Assembly: GCA_000310025.1 (NCBI GenBank)
Contig: FN649751.1
Location: forward strand, 809,726 to 873,725
Origin: Ectocarpus siliculosus
Taxonomy: Eukaryota > Sar > Phaeophyceae > Ectocarpales > Ectocarpaceae
Length of the DNA: 64,000 nt
Direction: 5' to 3'
Shown here: positions 1 through 9,838 of the stretch, in pieces
Layout of the letters: the number at the start of each line of letters is the position of its first letter
Position numbering within the stretch: position 1 is the stretch's first letter
Made by a program: the position numbers and the translations under genes
The notes under the pieces: generated by a model
What the model was told of the DNA's origin: nothing
Databases searched by the model: none
The model's input: only the letters and a program-made list of their open reading frames with translations

Positions 1-1866
1 AGCGGCGGCCGTTTCAAAGCACCCCGAACGAAGAGCTTCATGAAGAGGAGTACCCCCGTCTGTATCCTCTGCCTCGAGGTCGGCCCCTGCGGCGATGAGC
101 GCTTCAACTACCTCCACATCTTCCTGGACAACAGCTGTGTGCAAGACGCTAACGCCATTGGTTCGGGTACCCTTCACGTCGACGCCGTGTTGAGTTAATG
201 CCTTCAGCACCTCTAGTTTCGTATAATAGACAGCCAGGTACAGGGGAGAGGAGCCATCATCGGTGGGGAGGTTGGGGTCTGCACCGCCGACCAAGAGGGC
301 GGTCACAGCAGCGCCATGGCCTTCACGAACTGCAAGGTGGAGCGGCGATTCACCCTCGGCGTGGAAATAGTTGCCGCTACCCCCGTACCTCATGAGCGCC
401 GTGACAGCTTCAGCGAACCCTACAGATGACGCGCAATGGAGAGGAGTCCAGCACTCCTTGTCCCTCGCGTTGACGTTTGCCCCGGCGGCGGCAAGAACAT
501 CGATGGCCGCCACATTGTTGATGGAGGCAGCAGAGTGCATGGCAGTACGGCCAAGCTTGTCCGTCGCATTTAAGCTAGGCCGGTGCAAGAGTAAAACTGT
601 CACGGCCTCAGCATGGCCCCCAACCGTGGCGAGGTCCAACGCGGTCTTTCCATCCTCACCACCACGAAGGTTTGGCTGCGCACCCTCGGCCAGGAGTGTA
701 TGAACGATGGCGGCGCTGCCGCCCTCTGCAGCCAGGTGAAGAGCTGAGAATTGATCGCCGTTCAGCTTGTTCGCGTCAGCTCCGCGCTGCAACAGAATGG
801 CCACTCCTTGCGATGACTCAAGCTTGGTCGCCAGGTGTAACGGTGTCTCGCGCATTTCACCTCCCTCGACGTCAATCTCAGCACCGGCCTCTACAAGTGC
901 GTCGATTACACCCGTGTCCTTGTTCGAGATCGCCATATGAAGAGCGGTGAGGCCCGCCTTATCATCCTCGCCCGCACGAAGGTTTGGCTGGGCTCCCGCG
1001 GCCAGGAGTGCTTGTACCATGTCAGCTGCGCCATCCTTGGCAGCCAGGTGAAGAGCGGAGAGTCGATCACCGTTTAGCTTGTTTGCGTCTGCCCCGTGAC
1101 TCAACAAAGTAGCCACGACATCCACTGAAGCAGTCCTTACCGCCAGATGCAGCGGTGTGTTACCCGCTCCACTCTCCGCGCGGGCGTCGGCCCCAACCTC
1201 GACGAGCACCCGAGCCGCGGCAACTTGGGCTTGAGCGGCAGCGATGTGCAAGGGAGTCATACCAGTAGCGCCAGCGTCATTTACGTCAACCCCGTGTTGG
1301 TTCAGCGTGCGTATGATTTCCACATTACCGAAGTACGCAGCACAATCCATTGCCGATTGATCACGGCCGCCGAAGCGGAGGTTGAGATCCGCGTGGGCAG
1401 AAACCAGAGCTTCGACAGCAGCGAGAGAGCCTTGCTCAGCTGCTACATGAAGAGGCGTACGATTGTTGCCATCAAGCACATCCATTTCAGGTTTCTGGAG
1501 TAGCAGTAGCGTAAGGATGCCGTGATGGCCGTGACGCACAGCGACGTGGAGAGGAGTATCGCCGCTCTCGTCCGGCTCTCCTGGCGATGCCCCCAGCCTC
1601 AGCAGCTCCGCAACGACCGCCTCCTGACCTCGCCTCACGGCTGAATGCACAGCAATGCCTCCTGCTCCCGCTTGGGCGAGCTGGACAACGAGATCCATCT
1701 TGCCCGCAGCCACAGCATGCTCCAACGGAGTCCGAAGCCACTCTGCCCACTGCTCAATGGAGGCCCCAGCACAGATGAGGTCGAAGATGGCTGCTTCTGC
1801 ACCGGTCAAGATGGTCCGAAGACGCTCTGTTGAAGAAGAAGAGCTACTCCGTACGCTGCCAGCCAT
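1..1866 (-). CDS. ankyrin-repeat protein, N-terminal 622 residues (runs off left edge)
   Basis: One uninterrupted frame runs from the ATG at 1866 down to base 1 and continues outside the window. The start is firm because an in-frame TGA lies two codons upstream. After a leader of about 45 residues with a short Ser run, the protein is a chain of about 17 ankyrin repeats, seen as repeated TPLHLA, ALHLAA and GADxN motifs at 33-residue spacing. Ankyrin arrays bind other proteins; the partner is unknown and no enzymatic domain or targeting signal is visible. I checked the frame at ten places along the stretch and found no break. The sequence is closely similar to the broken copy at 9839-12623, so the two arose by duplication about 10 kb apart on the same strand. 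The C-terminal end is missing here, so the tail seen in the paralogue can only be assumed. No intron is needed. Confidence 0.88.
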   Translation of the reverse strand, partial: MAGSVRSSSSSSTERLRTILTGAEAAIFDLICAGASIEQWAEWLRTPLEHAVAAGKMDLVVQLAQAGAGGIAVHSAVRRGQEAVVAELLRLGASPGEPDESGDTPLHVAVRHGHHGILTLLLLQKPEMDVLDGNNRTPLHVAAEQGSLAAVEALVSAHADLNLRFGGRDQSAMDCAAYFGNVEIIRTLNQHGVDVNDAGATGMTPLHIAAAQAQVAAARVLVEVGADARAESGAGNTPLHLAVRTASVDVVATLLSHGADANKLNGDRLSALHLAAKDGAADMVQALLAAGAQPNLRAGEDDKAGLTALHMAISNKDTGVIDALVEAGAEIDVEGGEMRETPLHLATKLESSQGVAILLQRGADANKLNGDQFSALHLAAEGGSAAIVHTLLAEGAQPNLRGGEDGKTALDLATVGGHAEAVTVLLLHRPSLNATDKLGRTAMHSAASINNVAAIDVLAAAGANVNARDKECWTPLHCASSVGFAEAVTALMRYGGSGNYFHAEGESPLHLAVREGHGAAVTALLVGGADPNLPTDDGSSPLYLAVYYTKLEVLKALTQHGVDVKGTRTNGVSVLHTAVVQEDVEVVEALIAAGADLEAEDTDGGTPLHEALRSGCFETAAA

Positions 1867-2752
1867 TGGTCAAGAGGGGGAGCACAGGCTGGCACAACAG
1901 TTGAGCAGCCCACCACTCTAGGGGCGGGATGATGGTTTACGTGGCGTGGAACGACCGCCGCTGCCTCTGGGTGCGGTTTGCTGCTCTCTTGTGCAAGGGT
2001 GCAGGGAGTTGCAGTTTTGCATGTTTTGCGTGTCTCGCCTTTCAAATTTGCGGGGACGGACGGCATGTTCCTCGACCCCATTCTACGTTGCTAGTACGCA
2101 AAAAATGTACGTAATTGCATCACGTGTGTGTTGATCCTTGGTTGGAAACCATGACATTGCGGGTATACATATGGCTGAGGCAATGGTGGTGATGTACGTA
2201 GAGGTGCCTAGGCGGCATGGAGCACTGCGCCCCGACACAATTGAGTGCCCACGATCAAAGTTGCACGTGAACCCCTCCCTCCGCAGTGTGTCGTGCAAGC
2301 AGGACAAACCCACGATGATCAGATATGACCACTGATGTAGAAGTATGTACGTATAGCACCCGATATTGCATTCCCTACCGTACCATACTTGGGGCGCCAC
2401 GAGAGTTGCACTGTAGCTCGAGATCAGCATTTGAGACCCTGTCGGGCAAGGGGTGGGCTATGCGAATGAAAACGACAGGGACAGAACAAGTGAATTTAGG
2501 TCGATAGAGACCTAAGCTCCGTCGAGCTTGGGAAATCTAATATCGGTTTCCCTCCATTCACTGAAAAAACTTCAACGCGCATCCCGTTCGACTGTGGTCA
2601 TATCTCGAATGGGTAGTCTTTCTGTGTTTGTAGTTCTGTTTCCTTGTATCGTAGTGCCTTACAAAGTCGGAATAGCAGCGGGGGGTGCGTGTTGGTGAGC
2701 TTAAAAAATGATTGTGTGTGGGGGTGTTGGTTCGGTGTCGTGTAGGCACAGG
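1867..2752. other. intergenic, upstream of ankyrin gene
   Basis: No convincing coding region. The first few dozen bases upstream of the ankyrin start resemble those upstream of the paralogue (12624-12660). A roughly 50-base segment near 2598-2650 recurs near 13060 and 57045. Confidence 0.5.
2598..2650. repeat. short dispersed repeat, copy 1
   Basis: The core TCGAATGGGTAGTCTTTCTG is followed by a TG-rich and then T-rich stretch. Related copies lie at about 13060-13115 (inexact) and 57045-57100 (nearly exact core). Copies 1 and 2 each lie a few hundred bases upstream of an ankyrin gene start. It could be part of a transposon end or a retained upstream element; I do not recognise it. Confidence 0.5.
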
Positions 2753-3589
2753 TCAAAGGCAAAATTCAAGTGCTCCGTATGATCCAGTACGTATCCTGTA
2801 CAGCTGCAGCTGGACGAGAGGTTTGGCTCTGAGTACCAGGGGTTCACCGGACCCCTGCATCATTTCGGTTTTTAAATGCGCGGTTGCCAGTTGTCCCAAA
2901 ACCCCAGCTACAGTACGTAGCTCCAGCTCACGTATAGGAACCCACACATTTTTTTGTTTCCCGCTCGTTGATGACAGCAGTAACGACGTATGTAGTTCAT
3001 TCATCGCCAAGTTGGTTTGTTTGGCTCTCTGGATGAAACTCGCACTGCTGTTGTTGTAACACACGACGAATATCGACGCTATTATATTGACAGGAGAAGC
3101 AGGTAAAACACACGTCGCACCAAGGTACGCCCAAGTTTCTTCGTCTCTGTTGTCGTCATTCATCTCAAGGTGATTCGAAACTACGTATCTCTCTCGTTCT
3201 TTTTCGGAACACGGCACACGGCGGATGGCGCTCGGCGCATGAAGACCATTGTCTGTTCTAAGACTAGGTCGCAGTTGCGTCATGCCCAGTATATCCACCA
3301 CACCAAGACCCGTCGCTGTTGTGCGTTTTTTCGGGGATGTCGGGAAGCACCAGCCGCTGCCACGCAGACAGGAGGAAGGGCATAAAAGAACCTTGTCGCT
3401 TTCTTGTCGATGACTGCAGTACCTTCCCGCAATGCTTGCACACATTACATCATCGCGCCGAGTACACTGCCGCTGCTGTTGACGTCTCCAACACGAGTCA
3501 GAGGGGAATATCCTTCGAGGGCGGCTCGATCGAATGCCCGAGTTCGAACACGAACGAAAAAGCATCTGCCACTTCCCCCACACAGGCAA
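2753..3589 (-). CDS. hypothetical ORF, 278 codons, possibly spurious
   Basis: This is the longest open frame in the gene-poor left region and no recognised gene overlaps it. The predicted protein of 278 residues has no domain, signal peptide or membrane segment I recognise, and its composition (many Ser, Arg and Cys) is that of random translation. No start context or neighbouring exon supports it. It may be chance, part of a lineage-specific gene, or a decayed mobile element. Confidence 0.15.
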   Translation of the reverse strand: MPVWGKWQMLFRSCSNSGIRSSRPRRIFPSDSCWRRQQQRQCTRRDDVMCASIAGRYCSHRQESDKVLLCPSSCLRGSGWCFPTSPKKRTTATGLGVVDILGMTQLRPSLRTDNGLHAPSAIRRVPCSEKERERYVVSNHLEMNDDNRDEETWAYLGATCVLPASPVNIIASIFVVCYNNSSASFIQRAKQTNLAMNELHTSLLLSSTSGKQKNVWVPIRELELRTVAGVLGQLATAHLKTEMMQGSGEPLVLRAKPLVQLQLYRIRTGSYGALEFCL

Positions 3590-6500
3590 GCACCGGTGAA
3601 TTCATATGTAGCAGGATCGAACAACCTCCGGCACCTCAGGGTGTGCTGTCGCATCCGTTCAGAACACCACCGAGAATGAATCGCAGGCTTGTGTTTTCGA
3701 GCTGGAGTGTTTTCGAGAAATCATGTCGTGGGCTTTCCGCCGGCACCCACACCAAAGCAAGCAAACCTAGCAAGCAAACCTTGTAATGGGGTTCAACTTG
3801 CTGAGAGCGTTACCAGTCAAGTTGGGCCGCTGGTTAATGTCTGCTCGTGCCACAGATAGTTGCTAGGAAAAGAACGCTTCGGGAGTTGTTCAAGTGAGAT
3901 GGATGAGGCCGCTTCAAATAGCGATATTTGTGTGGCGCAGGAGTGAGCTCTCCCATTGTCAACCAAAACCACAAAGGCACAACAAAGGTCAATGTAAACT
4001 TTGTGGTACTGTAGTAGGACAACAAAGTCTACGAACTGTATCCGGTACGACTGTCATCACGATCCTGATAACGCATACATATGGAGGTGTCGAATGGCGC
4101 CTTCCCAAAGCACAAAGGCAGGCCTCTCCTTAACAAAGGTGACCGATGCTCCCTTGAATGCCACATCACCTATGCATCCCAACCCGCTACTGACGTTCCA
4201 GATTCTCAGCATTTGGACGGTTCATCACGGCCAGCTCCAAAGTCAATCGCCCAAGGGAAGCGCTCGACTAGAGGAACAGCAGTCACGCCGAATTCAGCAG
4301 TGCTAATCGATTCCGAGCGACCTACGAAGAACGTTTTGGTGTTCAATGAATCGCCCCCGACACTGCCCCGTCTACTCTATTTTCTGACAACCGTAGACCG
4401 TTAGCGGGGAAACGTGACTAGGTCTGGCCGGCTGCTTGTTTCCAACGTCGTTTCAGAGTACCGCCGACCTAACACGAGGTACCACGAACACGGTCTTTAT
4501 ACGACAAAATGGAAGAATAGTGGGGACACGAGATAGCAGGGCGGGTGCAACGTTTGACAGATGTACTCGCGCTTCCAAGACGACATGTGCGTTCGGGATA
4601 AGAAGGACAGCCCGGACCAGATACATGCACCAACCAAGTCAAATGACGGTAACCTGCCACCGAAGAAAGGGACACGCTACGTCAAACAACAGCCTGTTCC
4701 TCAGGACGAATCTACAGACACGTTAGCTTCGAAGAGCCGCGTCTATTCACACCAAACACGGGCTCGAGAAACACTAACGGACGTGACGTTCATGCGGTAG
4801 CACCTGGAGATCTGCCATTCCACGACAAACAGCAACCTGTTGTGGATGGAAAACATGACGACCCGTATGTGCAACCTCGCAAATCATGAACACATTGTAT
4901 CGGGACGGGCAGCCCCCATCTGGTTAAAAGGAATATGGTAAAATAACAGCACAATTTGACCCAACTCACTTCAGCACTCCGCGAAGTTGCAGCCAGAATC
5001 TTCCCACGACGTCAACCTCCATCCCCCATCATCACCCGGCATGGCAAGCACAGGCGTATGTCAGACCCGATCGCATTTCCCTCTCGCAGGCCCCTGGGCG
5101 TCAGTCCTTTCAGCTCGCCTGATCAGGATACATGACCCTGTCGAAGAGCCAAACGAAAATTCAGAAAAACGGTCAATTGAATAGGACGGGGAACGAGGTG
5201 TGCGGGCGAACAAACTGGCGCACCAACAACCGTCAAGAAGGAGTAAACAATCGCATCAAATGGAAAGTGGGTAATTTGTGAAAGCACGACACCAGAGCAC
5301 CAAATAGAACCGTGCCAGCTTCATAGATCTGATGCCACGAAAAGCAATCCCATTCACTGGCCGTCCTTGCGTCATGCACGACGCGACGCACACCAGAACT
5401 TGGGCGCGACGAGGGTTCGTCTGGCAACGCCCAGGAAAGCATGAATAAGCCGCAACAACACATTGGTAGATGTTCTGACGCCGGATTGGTTGCGGCAGAG
5501 AACGAAGAAATCAGGAGCGCACTTTTCGAGTATCTTCTCCCCTGTATTGAGAGGGGTGTGGTCTGCGGCGAAGCAAAATCGTTCAGAGTTTTCGTGCCTC
5601 AAAAGGTTGTTGCAGTGTTCTTTTTTCTCGGGATGGTACTGAAATCCGAACATTTACCGTCGAGACTGCCCTCGCCAAAGACAGACTCGCGACGGAGCTT
5701 TTCTTCAGCCATAACGAGCTGTACAATCTCGCCCAGTTGGTCAACCACACAACCGTGTGATTGGCGTGTGGCAAGCGGCAAATGTTCATGTTGTGAACAA
5801 CAAGACAGGCAAATGATGAACTAGCGCATCTGCCGCCTGCAGCTCACTATTGGGCAACTATATGCAGATGAGATTGGTACGACCTGACCGATCACTAGAC
5901 CAAGCACGCACCCCGCCTCATTCGGTGAACTTTAGCGGGTACCATAGAACCTGAACAGCCAACCCTTGGGGTAAAACATAAGTGACGCCGTGCCATGTAG
6001 CTCATCTGCCGTTCGTAGCTTACATGAGTTGCATTGGTCACCTACCAACAATCAGCGCGGTGTATTTCTGAAACATGGCGAAACTATCACATGTGAGGGC
6101 ACACAAAACTGGATTCTTTCAAAGCCTGGACATTTTCCAGAGAACTCAAGCAGAACATGGAAAAATAGGAGGAAAAAAAACGGGCGTTTGGACGGGAACA
6201 GGCAGACCGATTCTTACGGTATCGGTTTGTGCGGGTATGGCAAAACCAATTGCTTACGGCAACTCGGTTGCAGACATACTCGTGTACCTGACCAGGAGCA
6301 CTCTCAAAAATACCAAACATTCAACATCATATCGCAATACATCAACTGTGTCGAATATTTAGAATCTTGGGTATTCACATATGCATATTAGTTCGCAAAG
6401 TCAACAATATTGAGCACTTCCATTGTCCCTTTTCACGTCCTGAAGCCGTTGAATGAAACCACTCTTGATGCCCTATCTTTCCCTCAAAAGCAAGATGGGA

Positions 6501-6696
6501 AAACCTGATGTATGTACACGTTTGATACCAGACCTCGTGCTCTTCTTCTACATCATTTTTTTTGTGTTGGGGATCAGTATCATCATACTATATCCGACTT
6601 CAGCTCTGCTAGAATTGCTACTCCTAGAGTTTGTTTATCAACATTCAGCACCGTTGTGTGTGGCGCGCGGCTGGTGCATGTGGATGTGAATGTCTT

Positions 6697-8190
6697 TAGA
6701 TGCCATCGACCGCGCTATCTAGCTACCAATGAGTGACCGCCAGTCAAAACATGCAAAGAAAAAAAAACTGAAGGCACGTGTGTCTTCACTCAGGGCCTTT
6801 ACAAACACCCCACGGACGCGGGAACAAGGAACCGGGAACCGGGAGAATTCCCCGTGTTCTATTCCACGCCGTTGCGTCATAACCACACAACATGCAAAAA
6901 CAGCACGCAGGCATGGAACAGAGAACACTGCAGAGCGCGCATGCGGTCCGCAGGAACTCGGAGGCAATAAACACAACCACAAAAGGCAGGATGAGTTGTG
7001 GTGTAGGTTTTGATCGAAGCTGTTGACGACAGCATTCATCATCTGTTAGAGCAGGCGGTGCTCGTCGCGCAGTCCGCACCCTCGAGAGTGCTTTGGAAGG
7101 GTTGATTTGTACAACGGCAGGTTGCCATCTGCTTTACCACCTCTGTCTTTCTCAAAACAACGACGGCTGCAGAGCATATCGTCGCCGTGGTTTTGCATGC
7201 GAGACACGTGATGATGGTAGGAAAGCCTAGATCACTTGAACCGGTAGGAGGCAGAAACTCGTGGCAGCGACATGCCCGACTAGATCACACACATCCCACC
7301 ACGTCCTGAATTGCCACAGAGAAGCCCGTGTTCCACGTTCCACATGGGTCAATAAAACCGTTTTCTTGAACGAGTCCATGAAAAGTCTTCGAACTCAAAA
7401 TTCCGCGCGATCACCAAAAAGGTGGAACCAACGGAGCCGCAATAGGTACAAGGATGTTAGTTGCGTGTGGTCGACCAATCAAAAATCGAGTTCCCGTTCC
7501 CTGTTCCCACTGTTTCCATTTGGATCAGGAGAGTATAGTAGTACACGCATTGAAATCCGACCTCACAGTGTCTTTCGTTTTTTGTCCGTGAATGCTGTGC
7601 AAAAGATACACTCGTTTGAAGGAGTTCAGAATTCGGGAAAGGGCGACGCCCAGAATGGCAACTGAAACATCTCCAAAGCTGTTGCGAGAAATTCCCAGCT
7701 CAACGCACGCCTTCGTTTGAACTCGCGCGAGCGTGTGTGCTGTGCGTGTGTGTGTGTGTGTGTGTGTATTATTAGCATCGACCGCGCTCACCGGCTGACC
7801 AATGAAAAGACGTCAGTGCCAGCGGGTAAAAATCAAGGTCCATGGAAGGGGCCAAAATTTGAAAAATGCGCAATGCGCTCAATGCGAATGCCAATACGAC
7901 TCTCTCTACATATTCTTTCACGTAGACACACATCTCAGTTACACAAATGCCCTCGCTCGGATCTAGGAAGCCACTGATGCAAAGAGCGGAGGACAGTAAA
8001 AGGGTTAATTCAGGCCCAGCCGAAGCCAGGATATCGTGGTATGCTGCATCTCCCAATATGATAATCGTACACTCCCAAGATCCAACAATCATCGTGTGTG
8101 TATGTGTGTGTGTGTGTGTGCGTATTCGTATTAGCATCGACCGCGTTAGCTAGCTGATCGATGAAAACAACTCAGTAAAAAACGGGATAA
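6697..8190 (+). repeat. three spaced copies of an ATCGACCGCG motif
   Basis: Copies start near 6703, 7773 and 8131. Each reads ATCGACCGCG, then a variable AGCTAGCTGA-like part, then AATGA or GATGA. The second and third are preceded by GT microsatellites and TATTAGC. They could be ends of a small non-autonomous transposon. No coding sequence lies between them. Confidence 0.45.
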
Positions 8191-8883
8191 AAACGCGAAC
8201 GGACACGCTTTCAACCACAGCGTTCTGCCGACAGGGGGGGGGGCGGCGTTGAACGGCAGTGTCCTGCTCCTGAAACAACGAGACAATTTATAATAATACT
8301 GCCAGGCAGCAGCGTTGCTGCAGACTCTCGTTCTGCCGTGCTAGCATCGTTGCCCTGTGCGTGGTTGCATTCTGTCCGACTTCGCTTTGCGCTATGGAGC
8401 CCCTACTAGCTTCAGCACCGTAATCCATGTATCTCTTTTCGAGCCCTCTCTACTACCGCCGTTACGCTGAAGGTCTGAAGGATAAAGGCCCTTTCTTCCA
8501 CACCGTCAAACACAAGCATGTCCCGCGTGCCAGATAGATGTTCGGATATGCTGAAGCAGTAGCAGCGTCGCTCCGACTCTCGCATACATGTATCAACCAA
8601 CAGGCATCTGGAAAGCTACGGGTCCGAAACATATCAGTCCAACACCAATGTGCATCAGATATCATTTGTGCAACCCCACGTGCACGTCACTCTGCATACA
8701 AACAACCGGGTGAATAGGATCCGGTCCATCACGCAGACGGAAGATGTCGCCCTCACATTCATCGATTTGTCCAACAGGTTAAGTCGGGCAAAGATTAACG
8801 GGTGGAATAGGACGACCCATTGCCCAATGTAAATATGCGTGCAGCTCACGTGGACCGGTGTGTTCGCACAGAGCCTATCGTAG

Positions 8884-8923
8884 AAATAGCTACGTAGCTC
8901 CAGAAATAGCTACGTAGCTCCAA
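8884..8923 (+). repeat. 20-base direct tandem duplication
   Basis: Two adjacent copies of AGAAATAGCTACGTAGCTCC. Each contains the palindrome AGCTACGTAGCT, so the pair can form small hairpins. No gene is adjacent. Confidence 0.7.
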
Positions 8924-9838
8924 TTGTAGGGTTAAGTGAATTCCTTGGTGTGGATTCATCTCAAAAACCCCATTGTGTATTTCCTATTTAGTGTAAATCG
9001 GTGCCTTGAATCAAGGCGTTCTTTGTCCCACATGATGCCGCATTGTCTGGTCCAGCAAACGCCAACCGTAAAGCAGGGTGTGAATTACGGTGTTTTCTTT
9101 TCCGTAGCAAAATCACAGACATTAGTCTATCGTTTGTCCGCAACAGCCGATTAAACTTGAAGAGGATCAAATGTTTGCGATAAAGACAACCAAAACTATA
9201 TAGCTCGTGCAAAAGACAACTCAGCGGGTATTGTTAAACGAATAGCTGGTTCCATTCAACAAACCCATAAGAGTTTGTGGTGATGCGATTACAGCGGAGC
9301 CTGCTTCAAGGCTTCGCAAAAAAACAAAACAGATAATGTGCGAGACCGACCATGCAGAATGGCCCGCTTCTCTCCGCAACAAAACACAACGATTCGTATC
9401 CCATGACATCCAGGATCACCGCTAAAGTGGACGCCCCGCGGCACGAGTCGAGTAGGCACGACCGTTCGATAAGATCATACCGTACAAATATTGTTCTTAC
9501 TTGCAGGTGAGACGATATCGCACGCGCCGTCTTGGTCTGCCTTTGAATATGTTTCCGAACTGCACAGAAGAGGCACGCAGACACAACAGTCCTAGGGATT
9601 CACGTTCCACTATTCTCTGTTGACCTTGGGCCCACACTTTCGACGGGTGCCAACTTGGGTACGGGGAACATAAGAGCAACAAAGGTCGTTGCAGAGCTTG
9701 CTGAGCCATGTGGATGCGTTGTGCGCTCGAAACAGTGAGCACATGGTATGGCGATGCATGTCCTGCTACGTTCATCCCAAGCGCAAACGCGTTACAACGT
9801 TCTTGCCAAGATTCATATTCGTGACTCACCTTCGTAGC

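Larger units (their letters stand above)
3590..9838. other. gene-poor stretch with short repeats
   Basis: I read all frames and found no exon with recognisable protein motifs. The stretch holds two GT microsatellites (about 7747-7768 and 8095-8119), three copies of a short motif around AGCATCGACCGCG, and a 20-base tandem duplication near 8884. Short open frames on both strands look random. Confidence 0.5.

Noticed and set aside
7525-8153. open frames with His-Thr or Val-Cys runs
   Set aside because: They are translations of GT microsatellites.
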